This document shows, piece by piece, positions 51,828 through 60,088 of a DNA stretch of 64,000 nt. Source of the DNA: JBQTIQ01 sp052387955. Lineage in GTDB: Bacteria > Actinomycetota > Acidimicrobiia > Acidimicrobiales > JACDCH01. The stretch's first letter is position 1. The number at the start of each line of letters is the position of its first letter. Both the position numbers and the translations under genes were made by a program. The notes below the pieces were generated by a model that saw only the letters and a program-made list of their open reading frames with translations, did not search any database and was not told the DNA's origin. Where the stretch lies: NCBI GenBank assembly GCA_052387955.1, contig JBQTIQ010000011.1, positions 1 to 64,000 on the forward strand. The letters are read 5' to 3'.

Positions 51828-52826
51828 TCACAGCCCCGAGCGCACCAGCTGGTCGGCGGCCATGGCGCCGAAGAGCAGGGTGATGTAGGTGATCGACCAT
51901 CCGAAGAGGCGCATGGCGCTGCGCCGGACCGCCACCTCGGCGCCCCCGTGGGGAGCCCCGTTCCCGAGGGCGCCGCCGGTGGTGGCGGCGGCGGCCAGCA
52001 CCCCGCCCGCCCCGGCCCCGTCGTCGGCCGGCGCCAGGCGCAGCAACTGCACCGCGAACCAGGTGAACACCCCGCCGAGCACGATGGCCGAGCCCAGGTA
52101 GAGGTGGCCCATACCCGCCACCGGCGAGAACAGGACCGTCAGCGCCCACAGCAGGAGCGTGTAGAGGAGGATACGGGTCGCCACCGTCCGTGGCCCGGCC
52201 ACCGAGGGCAGCATCGGCACGTCGGCAGCCGAGTAGTCCTCCCGGTACCGGATGGCCAGCGCCCAGAAATGGGGCGGGGTCCAGTAGAAGATGATGCCGA
52301 AGAGCACCAGCGGCGCCCAATCGAGCCGGCCCGTCACCGCCGACCAGCCCACCAGCACCGGTACCGCCCCCGCCGCGCCGCCGATCACGATGTTGTGGCT
52401 CGAGGTGCGTTTGAGCCACAGCGTGTACACGAAGACGTAGAACAGCGTGGCGCTGACCGCCAGGACCGCCGAGAGCGGGTTCACCGCCAGCCACAGGAAC
52501 GCGAATGCCGCCGTTTCCAGCAGCAAGGCGAAGACGAGGGCGTTGCGGGGCTCGATGACGCCGGTGACCAGTGGCCGGTTGCGGGTGCGGTCCATCAGCT
52601 TATCGATGTCCCGGTCGACGTACATGTTGATGGCGTTGGCCCCGCCGGCGGCCAGCGTGCCGCCCAGCACGGTCGCCACCGTGAGCCACAGTCCGGGGAG
52701 CCCGGCCTCGGCCACCACCATCGTCGGCACGGTCGTGACCAGCAACAACTCGATGATGCGGGGCTTGGTCAACGCGACGTACGCACCGGCGCGCGAGCGC
52801 AGCGGGAGCCGGGCTGACGGGTGCAT
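51828..52826 (-). CDS. ctaB: Protoheme IX farnesyltransferase (heme O synthase)
   Basis: A 332-residue UbiA-family prenyltransferase that adds the farnesyl group to heme b for heme A synthesis. The first Asp-rich motif is NMYVDRDIDKLMDRT, and the second lies around RYREDYSAADVPMLP; about eight to nine helices. A ~45-residue Ala/Gly insertion before the last helix is unusual. It heads the cta operon and is divergent from ctaA, with a 120-bp shared promoter region. Confidence 0.94.
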   Translation of the reverse strand: MHPSARLPLRSRAGAYVALTKPRIIELLLVTTVPTMVVAEAGLPGLWLTVATVLGGTLAAGGANAINMYVDRDIDKLMDRTRNRPLVTGVIEPRNALVFALLLETAAFAFLWLAVNPLSAVLAVSATLFYVFVYTLWLKRTSSHNIVIGGAAGAVPVLVGWSAVTGRLDWAPLVLFGIIFYWTPPHFWALAIRYREDYSAADVPMLPSVAGPRTVATRILLYTLLLWALTVLFSPVAGMGHLYLGSAIVLGGVFTWFAVQLLRLAPADDGAGAGGVLAAAATTGGALGNGAPHGGAEVAVRRSAMRLFGWSITYITLLFGAMAADQLVRSGL

Positions 52827-52946
52827 GACGCCCGCACACTAGGACGCGCGAAGCGTGGCGGACCAAAGCCCGATCCCGGCCGGTGGGGGCGACCGCCACA
52901 GGCACCGAGTGGCACTCGAAGGAGGCAGCGCGCGACCCTGCTGAGG

Positions 52947-53930
52947 GTGGCCGTCGTCCCCGCCCGTTGGTGGCCGTTGCCGCGTCTGGCGCCCGGGACC
53001 TACCACCGGGTGACGCTGTTCGCGCTGCTGGCGCTCGGCTTCATCGTCGTGACCGGCGCCGCTGTGCGCCTCACCGGTTCGGGCCTGGGGTGCCCGACGT
53101 GGCCGCAGTGCCAGGACGGGAGCCTCGCCCCCTTTCAGCCCGCCACCGGGCACCACGCCTGGATCGAGTTCGTCAACCGGGTCATCACCGGGCTGGTGTC
53201 CGTCGCCGTCGGCGCCGCCGTCCTGGGCTCCCTGCTGCGCCAACCCCGGCGCCGCGACCTTGTGCGCCTGTCCTGGGGCCTGGTCATCGGTGTGGCCGCC
53301 CAGATCGTGCTGGGCGGCCTGACGGTGCTGTTCCACCTGGCGCCGCTGTTCGTGATGGGCCATTTCCTGTTGTCGATGGTGCTGGTCGCCAACGCAGTGG
53401 TCCTGCACCACCGCGCCGGCCAGGCGGGCGGCGCCCAACGTCCGATCGTGGCCCCCGAGGTCCGCTTCATGGGACGGGCCCTGGTGGCGGCGGCCGGGCT
53501 CACCCTCGTCACCGGGACACTGGTGACGGCGGCCGGCCCCCACGGCGGTGACGAGCGCGCCCGCCGCCTCGACTTGTTCGTACCCGACATCGCCCGCCTT
53601 CACGGCGTGAGCGAGAACCTCTTCCTGCTGTCCACGCTGGCCACGCTGTGGCTGTTGCATCGGACCGGCGCCCCCGGCGTGGTGCGGCGGCGGGCCCAGG
53701 TGCTGCTGGCCGTCATGGTCGCCCAGGCCGCCGTCGGCTACACGCAGTACGCCACCGGCGTGCCCGTGCTGCTGGTCGGCGTCCACGTCTTCGGCGCCGT
53801 CTGCGTGTGGGTGGCGGTGCTGCGGTTCCAGCTCGGGCTGCGCCAGGCCGACGAGGAACCGCGCCCGGCGCCCGTGCCCCTCGTCGAGCCGGCGGTGGCG
53901 ATGGGTGTGGGGACCAGCCCCATCGCATGA
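52947..53930 (+). CDS. ctaA: Heme A synthase
   Basis: A 327-residue, eight-helix protein converting heme O to heme A. GLGCPTWPQCQDG carries the extracellular cysteine pair usual in gram-positive CtaA, and heme-binding His are seen in FVNRVITG-flanking HHAWIE, MGHFLLS, RLHGVSEN and VGVHVFG. GTG 52947 is the probable start; a GGAGG lies too far upstream for it, so an upstream CTG cannot be excluded. It completes heme A supply for the aa3 oxidase next door. Confidence 0.93.
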   Translation: MAVVPARWWPLPRLAPGTYHRVTLFALLALGFIVVTGAAVRLTGSGLGCPTWPQCQDGSLAPFQPATGHHAWIEFVNRVITGLVSVAVGAAVLGSLLRQPRRRDLVRLSWGLVIGVAAQIVLGGLTVLFHLAPLFVMGHFLLSMVLVANAVVLHHRAGQAGGAQRPIVAPEVRFMGRALVAAAGLTLVTGTLVTAAGPHGGDERARRLDLFVPDIARLHGVSENLFLLSTLATLWLLHRTGAPGVVRRRAQVLLAVMVAQAAVGYTQYATGVPVLLVGVHVFGAVCVWVAVLRFQLGLRQADEEPRPAPVPLVEPAVAMGVGTSPIA

Positions 53931-54000
53931 CCGGCGCCCCCGGGCAGCCGGCGCTCCGTGCTGGCGGGCCCCCGCACGGACCGGCCTAGGCCGCGATTGA

Positions 54001-54306
54001 ATGGCACCGATGCCGACCGAGACGATGCCGGCCGAGGTCGACCTGCCCGTCGACGACACCGCGGTCGAGCCCGACCGGCCCTGGGTGGTGATCGTGTGGA
54101 ACGACCCGATCAACCTCATGGACTACGTCACATTCGTGTTCCAGAAGCTCTTCGGCTACAGCCTCGAGAAGGCGACCAGCCTCATGCTCGATGTGCACCA
54201 CAAGGGCCGCGCCGCGGTGTCGAGCGGCCCGCGGGAGAAGGCCGAGCTCGACGTGTTCCGCCTCCACGAGCACGGCCTGTGGGCCACCATGCAGCACGAT
54301 GACTGA
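54001..54306 (+). CDS. clpS: ATP-dependent Clp protease adaptor ClpS
   Basis: 101 residues. After a ~25-residue flexible lead, WVVIVWNDPINLMDYVTFVF is the classic ClpS segment with the Asn-Asp of the N-degron pocket, followed by MLDVHHKGRA with the pocket-lining His. ClpS hands N-end-rule substrates to ClpA/ClpC. Three ATG codons lie within the first 30 nt, so the exact start is open. A copy of the dispersed repeat separates it from the DUF2017 gene. Confidence 0.93.
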   Translation: MAPMPTETMPAEVDLPVDDTAVEPDRPWVVIVWNDPINLMDYVTFVFQKLFGYSLEKATSLMLDVHHKGRAAVSSGPREKAELDVFRLHEHGLWATMQHDD

Positions 54307-54346
54307 AGGTTTCGTTCCGAAACCAAAGGTTTCGAAACGAGTCGAC

Positions 54347-54450
54347 GGTGCCCGCCTACGGCGGGCTCGCACCGCCTGCGGGCGGCAAAGCCACCCTCCG
54401 GCGGACATGCGGGGGTGCCCCCCGCGCCCCCTGCGGCTGCGCCGTGCAGG
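54347..54450 (+). repeat. Dispersed post-stop multi-hairpin repeat, copy C
   Basis: A 104-bp core, alignable end to end with copies A and B. It begins 40 nt after the clpS stop. The lead-in differs from A and B (GGTTTCG-TTC-CGAAACC hairpin) but reaches the same AACGAGTC element just before the core. It lies between two genes normally kept together. Confidence 0.75.
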
Positions 54451-54537
54451 ACGCTCTCTCCGCTCGGGCCGGCAGTTGCAGGAGCTTGGAACCAACATCT
54501 CGGTCAACCCGTCCGCATGCCCGGGGTGGGAGCGGTG

Positions 54538-55005
54538 ATGCGGCGGCGGGTCCGGCGGGGCCGGGAGGGGATGTTCCAAGTGCGGTTGCCCGACATCGAG
54601 CGCGACTTGCTGCTCAGCCTGGTCGGGCAATTGCGCGAACTGCTGGTCGCCGGTGAGCCCGACGGGCTCGAGCGGCTGTTCCCACCGGGCTACGCCAACG
54701 ACGAGGAACGCAACCGGGAGTGGTCGGCGATCACCCACGACGAGCTCCTGGACAAGCGGCTGGCCTCACTCGACCTCGTCGAGAAGACGGCCTCGGCTCG
54801 CGAGGTCGACGAGGCCGGGCTGACGGCGTGGATGGCGGCGGTCAACGACCTGCGCCTGGTGCTCGGTACCCGGCTCGGCATCACCGAGGACGACGACGGG
54901 CTGGCCGAGCTGGGCGCCGAGGACGCCGGCGGCGCCGCCCCGGCGGTGTACGCCTACCTGACCCAGTTGCTCGGAGAGATCGTGTACGCCCTGGCCAACT
55001 GGTGA
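54538..55005 (+). CDS. DUF2017 family protein
   Basis: A 155-residue mostly helical protein of the DUF2017 family, which follows clpS in many actinobacteria (for instance next to the ClpS gene in mycobacteria). The family role is not established; the constant position suggests a link with Clp-dependent proteolysis. GGGAG lies 6 nt before the ATG. LTQLLGEIVYALANW ends the chain in the family's usual way. Confidence 0.85.
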   Translation: MRRRVRRGREGMFQVRLPDIERDLLLSLVGQLRELLVAGEPDGLERLFPPGYANDEERNREWSAITHDELLDKRLASLDLVEKTASAREVDEAGLTAWMAAVNDLRLVLGTRLGITEDDDGLAELGAEDAGGAAPAVYAYLTQLLGEIVYALANW

Positions 55006-55110
55006 CCTCACGTCGCGCCCCTTGTGTCCTTCCCGGCCCCACCCCCGGCCGGAGCATCCGACGGGCCAACCGGACCGGGCAGGGGCCGACGGGACCGGGC
55101 GACGTGCCGG

Positions 55111-56922
55111 TCACCCCAGCAACGGGGCGCAGGCGCCGATGGCTTCGCCGAAGGCGACGGCGGTCGACGGCACCGGCTCGTCGTCGGGCCCGAGGGACTG
55201 CACCTCGACGACCTGGTCGAAGCTGAGCCGCCGCAGGACGCAGTCGGAGGCGGCGAAGGCCGAGGTGACGTCGCCGTCGACCTGCTCCTCCAGTGCGCCC
55301 TGCATGAGGTCGGACCGAAAGCGGGCCACGTCGAGGGCCTCGAAGGACCGGTTGTTGACGACGGCCTCTGCCGTCGGGCCGGGATCGCAGGCCTCGACCA
55401 GCAGCTCGGGCCCCCGGTCGCCGACCGAGGCGGCGCCGGCCGGCATGGCCGCAGCCCAGTCGTCGAGCGCCCCCCGCAGGGTGGCGACCGCATCGGTGTC
55501 CTTGGCGGCGAAGGCAAGGCGCATGCAGGTGCGGCCCGACTGGTCATAGGCCACGTAGGCATCGCCGGCCCATCCGTCGGCTGCACCCAGTGCCCGGACC
55601 GGGTCGATGCGCTCGGCCAGCACCAGGTACAGCGCCACCGCGCCGAAGTCGCCCTCGTCGGTGCTCACCGCGATCCCCTCGGGCAGGGCCGGGGCCGCCA
55701 CCGCCGTCACCGGGCGGTCGTCGAAATGGGCGCGGGGCGTGAGCAGTTCGTTGTCGGAGCCGGGAGGCGCCCGCAGGGCGGCGTCGACGCCACGGTCGCC
55801 CTCGCCCGCCTCGAGCAGTCGGACCAGGGGGGCACCCAGGATGTACGGGGCGCCCTGGAAGGCCTGGAGGGCCTCAGGGACCCCGCTCAGGCCGGCGCTG
55901 GCCCCGTCGAATTCCACCTGCGCGGCCCGGAAGTACTCGTCCTGGTCCGTCTCCGACAGTGAGGCGACGTACTCGTCCTCGATGCGCACGGCGTCGCCCT
56001 CCACCAGGGCGCGGAACGCTGACTGGGCCCCGCTGCTGGGAAGGCCCTCGAGCCGGGATTCGCCGATGTCGAAGTTCTGGTCCTGGAGGACGTGGACGAG
56101 TTCGTGCACCAGCGTGACCTCGAGGCTGACCGACATCTCGCGGCCCCGGACCGCGATCCGCTCCGACTCGGTGTCGTAGAAGGCCAAGGTGCCGGCGTCG
56201 CTCAGGTCGTTGCCGGCGGCCACGAGGTCGACCTCGCCGGCGGCCAGCCCGACCGCCCGCAGCTCACCGACGGCGGTGTCGATCGAGGCCCGGTCCTCGG
56301 GGGTCAGCTCGCCGGCGTCGGTGCGGGCCCGCTCGGAGTACTCGGAGGCGGTGAGGAAGTCGATGTGGACGGGGTGGGCGAACGCCAGGTCCCGATGACC
56401 CTCGACGAAGCTGACCAGCTCGGCCGCCCGCGGGTCCCACTGGTCGGGGAACGCGGGCCCCTGATCGTCGTCGGACGTGAACACGAACGCCCGGCCCACG
56501 AACGCGGCCACGACGGCCGCTATGACGAGCGCGGCGACGGCGCCGGCCCGGTTGCGGTCTCGCCCGGTGCCGGGGGCAGGTGGTGGCGACGGGGTGGTCG
56601 AGGCCGCCGGGACAGGCCAGGCCGGCGGCGGGGACGACGTTGGCGGCTGGACCGGCGACGGCCGGGCCGGCGCCACCGGCGGGGAGGGCGGCGACAGCAG
56701 GAGGCCGAGCCCCGGGCCCCCGGTCCTGCCGGTGTCGGGAGGGGCACCGCCGATGCCGAGTTGGCAGAACTTGCACGAATCCCAGTCAGCCGGCACGGCG
56801 AGGGTGCATCGAGGGCAGATGGCGGCGGCGATGGGCACGAGAGGGGTTCCGTCCTGTTCTCCCGCCACCTGCGGCGGGCGTCCTATCCGTCGGCCGGGGG
56901 CCGACGCCGCGTTAGGGCTCAC
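55111..56922 (-). CDS. Membrane-anchored metallopeptidase with N-terminal zinc ribbon
   Basis: A 603-residue protein. An N-terminal zinc ribbon (CPRC and CKFC, near residues 36-53) is followed by a ~70-residue Pro-rich linker, one membrane helix (around 130-150), then an extracytoplasmic domain. In that domain LEVTLVHELVHVLQDQNF carries an HExxH metalloprotease site, with EGDAVRIEDEY downstream offering the third ligand. The ribbon would sit in the cytoplasm and the protease outside. The substrate is unknown. It resembles large uncharacterised actinobacterial zinc peptidases. GTG start. Confidence 0.72.
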   Translation of the reverse strand: MSPNAASAPGRRIGRPPQVAGEQDGTPLVPIAAAICPRCTLAVPADWDSCKFCQLGIGGAPPDTGRTGGPGLGLLLSPPSPPVAPARPSPVQPPTSSPPPAWPVPAASTTPSPPPAPGTGRDRNRAGAVAALVIAAVVAAFVGRAFVFTSDDDQGPAFPDQWDPRAAELVSFVEGHRDLAFAHPVHIDFLTASEYSERARTDAGELTPEDRASIDTAVGELRAVGLAAGEVDLVAAGNDLSDAGTLAFYDTESERIAVRGREMSVSLEVTLVHELVHVLQDQNFDIGESRLEGLPSSGAQSAFRALVEGDAVRIEDEYVASLSETDQDEYFRAAQVEFDGASAGLSGVPEALQAFQGAPYILGAPLVRLLEAGEGDRGVDAALRAPPGSDNELLTPRAHFDDRPVTAVAAPALPEGIAVSTDEGDFGAVALYLVLAERIDPVRALGAADGWAGDAYVAYDQSGRTCMRLAFAAKDTDAVATLRGALDDWAAAMPAGAASVGDRGPELLVEACDPGPTAEAVVNNRSFEALDVARFRSDLMQGALEEQVDGDVTSAFAASDCVLRRLSFDQVVEVQSLGPDDEPVPSTAVAFGEAIGACAPLLG

Positions 56923-57073
56923 GCCAGGACTACTTGGCCGTCTCGCCGGCCGGACGACCGCCCTGGCGGCGTCCTCGGCCTCACCGCAGATACGCGGATT
57001 GCGCCTTCGACCTGCGTCCTTGCCCGCGACGCCAGCCCGGCCGAAATAGCCAACGAACCAACCGGACGGGGCA

Positions 57074-57907
57074 CTAGCTCACAGGGTGAAAGTAGGCGCC
57101 GGCGGTCCCAGGCCCGGTGTGGGCGCCGACCGACGGGCCGATGCGATAGCGCAGCAGCTCGTCCACCGCCGGGTGCCGGGACAGGCGGTCTTCGAGCGCG
57201 AGGCGCAGGGGCGCGGCGCCGATGTCGGCGACGCCCACGGCCACCCGCACCCGCGCCCCCAGTTCGGGCCGGGTGCAGTAGTCGGCCATGACCTCGGCTG
57301 CGGTCTCGAGGTCCCGGGCGTGGGCAACGGTCCTGACCTCGCCCCCGTCGAGGGAGAGCACCGGGGTACCGGCGCCGGTGGCGTCGACGACGATGCGCCC
57401 ACCGGCCCGGGCCAGGTCCAGCGCACCCACCGTGAACACGTTGCCGACCAGGGCACCCAACCGTTCGGCCCGTAGCGCGGCTTCGTCGATGCCGGCGCCG
57501 GCGGCCACCGCCTCCGCCGCGGCCCGTACGCAGTAGGAGACCCCGAACGACGAGGTGCCGGTGTCGACCAGGCGAACGGGGACGTCGGCCGCCGTCGCCG
57601 CCACCCGGGCGCTGTTGAGGGTCCCGGAGATGGCCGAGCCGAGGTGGACCGAGAGGATCTCGTCCGCCCCCCGGGCCGCCGCCCGCTTGTAGGCGTCGGC
57701 GAACCGTCCGGGGCTGGGCTGGGACGTGGCCACCGTCGGACGGGCCCGGCCGGCGAAGCGGGCGTAGAAGCCGTCGGCGTCCAGGTCGACGCCCTCGGCG
57801 TACTCCGCGCCGTCGATCACCACGGTCAGGGCCACGACCTCGATCCCGTACCGACGGGCCCACTCGGCGCTGATCTGGCTGTTGGAGTCGGTGACGATCC
57901 CGATCAC
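57074..57907 (-). CDS. DegV family fatty-acid-binding protein (FakB-like)
   Basis: 277 residues, two-domain DegV fold. The N-terminal VIGIVTDSNSQIS and the central SVHLGSAISGTLNSAR loop are family hallmarks for the pocket that holds a fatty acid. In firmicutes such proteins (FakB) present fatty acids to the FakA kinase to make acyl-phosphate. Here the GTG overlaps the plsY stop (GTGA), which couples it to the enzyme that consumes acyl-phosphate. No fakA gene is visible in the window. Confidence 0.9.
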   Translation of the reverse strand: MIGIVTDSNSQISAEWARRYGIEVVALTVVIDGAEYAEGVDLDADGFYARFAGRARPTVATSQPSPGRFADAYKRAAARGADEILSVHLGSAISGTLNSARVAATAADVPVRLVDTGTSSFGVSYCVRAAAEAVAAGAGIDEAALRAERLGALVGNVFTVGALDLARAGGRIVVDATGAGTPVLSLDGGEVRTVAHARDLETAAEVMADYCTRPELGARVRVAVGVADIGAAPLRLALEDRLSRHPAVDELLRYRIGPSVGAHTGPGTAGAYFHPVS

Positions 57908-58623
57908 CGCGGTGCCTCGGTGGCCGCCCCGGCGGGAGGCCCGTCGGCGCCGGGCCGGCGCCGGCCCGGCAGGTAGCGGTCGAGGCCTCGGTCGGCGGGG
58001 GCGGGGTCGACCCGGGCCGGTGTGCGGGCGAATCGGTAGATGATCACCGCGCTGGAGGCGGCCGCGGCCAGGGGCAGGCCCGGCGAGGGCCGTGGGCCCC
58101 AGAGGTTGGGCCACTGCTTGGTGGCCCACAGCCCGCCTGCTGCCACCCAGGCCACGCACCCGATCACGGTGCTGGCGAAAGCCCGGCGCTTCCACCGGGG
58201 CACCATCCCCGAGCCGACCATGACGGCGACGTCGATGGGGACGTAGGCCGGGAAGGTGGCGAGGCACTGGCCGGCGCTGGTGGCCACGCCCTTGCCGCCC
58301 CGGAACCCGCTCCACACCGGGAAGCAGTGCCCGACGACGGCGGCGGTGCCGGCCACGTGGGCGCCGAGCTCGCCGGCGAGGCACCGGCCCAGCCCGCAGC
58401 CCGACGCGCCTTTGGCGATGTCGGCCACCAGCACCCCGTAGCCCCACGTGCGGCCCAGCACCTCCATCGCGTTGGCCGCACCGGGGTTGCCGCTCCCCGA
58501 ACGCCGAAGGTCGGCCCCGCTCCCCGCCAACCGGGCGGCAGCGTCGGCCGCCGGGATGGTGCCGGCCAGATAGCCGACGACCCCGGCCCCCAGGAGGCGC
58601 CAGCCCCGCCCGCCGTCCCCCAT
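57904..58623 (-). CDS. plsY: Acyl-phosphate:glycerol-3-phosphate acyltransferase
   Basis: A 239-residue membrane enzyme making lysophosphatidate, the first step of phospholipid synthesis from acyl-phosphate. The PlsY motifs are readable: DLRRSGSGNPGAANAMEVLG, then HCFPVWSGFRGGKGVAT, the glycine-rich phosphate site. About seven helices, with a basic C-terminal extension of some 35 residues. It is the first gene of the plsY-degV pair. Confidence 0.93.
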   Translation of the reverse strand: MGDGGRGWRLLGAGVVGYLAGTIPAADAAARLAGSGADLRRSGSGNPGAANAMEVLGRTWGYGVLVADIAKGASGCGLGRCLAGELGAHVAGTAAVVGHCFPVWSGFRGGKGVATSAGQCLATFPAYVPIDVAVMVGSGMVPRWKRRAFASTVIGCVAWVAAGGLWATKQWPNLWGPRPSPGLPLAAAASSAVIIYRFARTPARVDPAPADRGLDRYLPGRRRPGADGPPAGAATEAPR

Positions 58624-58687
58624 GGCCGGGAAACGGTAGCGGGGACCAGGCTGCTACCTTGCCCCCGAGCGCCCCAGGGAGCCACCT

Positions 58688-58763
58688 GCCCCCATCGTCC
58701 AGAGGCCTAGGACACCACCCTTTCAAGGTGGCGACACGGGTTCGAATCCCGTTGGGGGTACCA
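58688..58763 (+). tRNA. tRNA-Glu (UUC)
   Basis: A full cloverleaf: acceptor GCCCCCA with UGGGGGU (a G1-U72 pair), anticodon stem CCACC/GGTGG enclosing CTTTCAA (anticodon TTC), T-arm with GGTTCGAATCC, and an encoded CCA end. It is convergent with nothing and lies just after the divergent plsY start. The sequence composition changes right after it. Confidence 0.97.
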
Positions 58764-58783
58764 GACAATCCTCTTTCGAACCT

Positions 58784-58803
58784 TGGCCGGCATACGCCGG
58801 CCA
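58784..58803 (+). terminator. Hairpin after tRNA-Glu
   Basis: TGGCCGGC-ATAC-GCCGGCCA, a perfect 8-bp stem 20 nt past the tRNA, followed by a second short stem (TGGCT/AGCCA). Likely ends the tRNA transcript. No repeat of the tRNA 3' end was found further on. Confidence 0.55.
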
Positions 58804-58928
58804 GTTGGCTTCTCGGAGCCAGGACCTTTCCGGCTGAGGCCGCAGCCGTCAGTACAGACCACGGCCCGGTCCTGGCCGTGTCTTGCCAGCCAAGTGGTTC
58901 GTAATTCATGCTAGAAGGGCCGTACAAT

Positions 58929-59306
58929 ATGCATATGCGACACGCAAGCAGTGAACAAAAGGCACAAGTCACTATCGGAAAGTTTCAGAATGTCGATATG
59001 CGTGTTGCTCGCGTGACTGCAGCACCGCTCGCCGAAGGAACACAGTTCCCGTGCCGTGTACTTGTGCTCGATGTCGGCCCTCTTGGTGAGCGCACGTCAG
59101 TCGGTCGGTACGTTCTGCTTGACGAGGCCGATCTGGTGGGGAAGAACGTCATCGCGTGCGTGAACCTTGGAAGTCGGGAGATGGGCCCATACACGTCGGA
59201 CGCGCTGGTCCTTGGTACTGATCACCCGGCTTCGCCGGCCGATGAGTCGCAAGCAACACCTCTCTTGGCAGACCCCAGGGCAACTCCCGGACACGAGATC
59301 TTCTAG
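58929..59306 (+). CDS. CsaA / Trbp111-like tRNA-binding protein
   Basis: A 125-residue single OB-fold protein of the tRNA-binding family (as in CsaA and the MetRS C-terminus). FQNVDMRVARVTAAPLAEG, LDVGPLGERTS and LVGKNVIACVNLGSREMG follow that family. GAAGGG lies 8 nt before the ATG at 58929; an ATG 21 nt upstream has no such site. Codon use is visibly less GC-biased than in all neighbours (many A/T third positions), and it starts ~165 bp after a tRNA gene, which suggests recent acquisition. CsaA proteins bind tRNA and have chaperone-like roles. Confidence 0.83.
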   Translation: MHMRHASSEQKAQVTIGKFQNVDMRVARVTAAPLAEGTQFPCRVLVLDVGPLGERTSVGRYVLLDEADLVGKNVIACVNLGSREMGPYTSDALVLGTDHPASPADESQATPLLADPRATPGHEIF

Positions 59307-59389
59307 TCCACCCGACGGCGTGTCCATGTCCCACCTACGAAGGGCACGTTGATGGACAGACCGGACGGGGGCGTCGGCTCAGCAAGGGT

Positions 59390-59409
59390 CGGATCTCAGA
59401 CGAGATCCG
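59390..59409. terminator. Hairpin in the gap after the tRNA-binding gene
   Basis: CGGATCTC-AGAC-GAGATCCG, a perfect 8-bp stem with a tetraloop, in the convergent 200-bp gap before the VOC gene. Nothing else recognisable is in that gap. Confidence 0.45.
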
Positions 59410-59507
59410 TAGGTAGTGCTTGGGGTGAGGTGGTCAGGCCGGGCAACGGATGACAGTCGTCGCTGCCTCTACTGGCTTCGCGTTTCGAGCGCGTGCACCA
59501 GCGGCGG

Positions 59508-59924
59508 CTACTCGTCGATCGGGAAGTTGACCTCGATCTCGATGCCGTCGGGATCGTCGAACAGCAGCTGGTGCACGCCGTAGTCGGCCAGCGTCCGGGC
59601 GACGTAGGCGACTCCGGCCCGGTCGAGGCGGGCCACGAAGTCGTCGCGGTCGGTGGCGTTGAAGGCCACGTGCTCCATGTTGCCGGTGCTCCGCTCGGGG
59701 CCGTCGCCGTAGGACGGGGCCTGACGGCCGAGGAAGTCGTCGAGGGCGGGGCCGGCCCCGAGCATGTGGACGACGGCCTGGTCGCCGAGGAACAGCAGGG
59801 CGAACGGGAAGTCGAAGCTGTCGAGCCGTTCGAGCCGCATGGCCATGACATCGACGTAGAAGCGGGCCGAGACCTCGACGTCGCGCGCTCGGATCGTGTA
59901 GTGGTCGAACATGGTCAAGGGCAT
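59508..59924 (-). CDS. VOC superfamily (glyoxalase-like) protein
   Basis: 138 residues with two beta-alpha-beta-beta-beta modules of the vicinal oxygen chelate fold. Candidate metal ligands are His8 (FDHYTIRARD), the His in MEHVAF and the Glu in GIEIEVNFP. The group includes glyoxalases, ring-cleaving dioxygenases and resistance proteins; the reaction here cannot be told. The ATG at 59924 starts the conserved fold. Confidence 0.82.
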   Translation of the reverse strand: MPLTMFDHYTIRARDVEVSARFYVDVMAMRLERLDSFDFPFALLFLGDQAVVHMLGAGPALDDFLGRQAPSYGDGPERSTGNMEHVAFNATDRDDFVARLDRAGVAYVARTLADYGVHQLLFDDPDGIEIEVNFPIDE

Positions 59925-60088
59925 GACCGCAGGCCTCCCGACTAGCTGTGCGTGGCCGGCCGGCACTCCGGCCCGGACCGTCCGATCGTACGCTCGGACC
60001 GAATGGCGAGGGCGCGGACCGGTGCCGCAGCTGTCCGGCGACGACAACGGCGAGTAGCACGAGGGCGCCCAGCGGGTAGCCATGGGCC

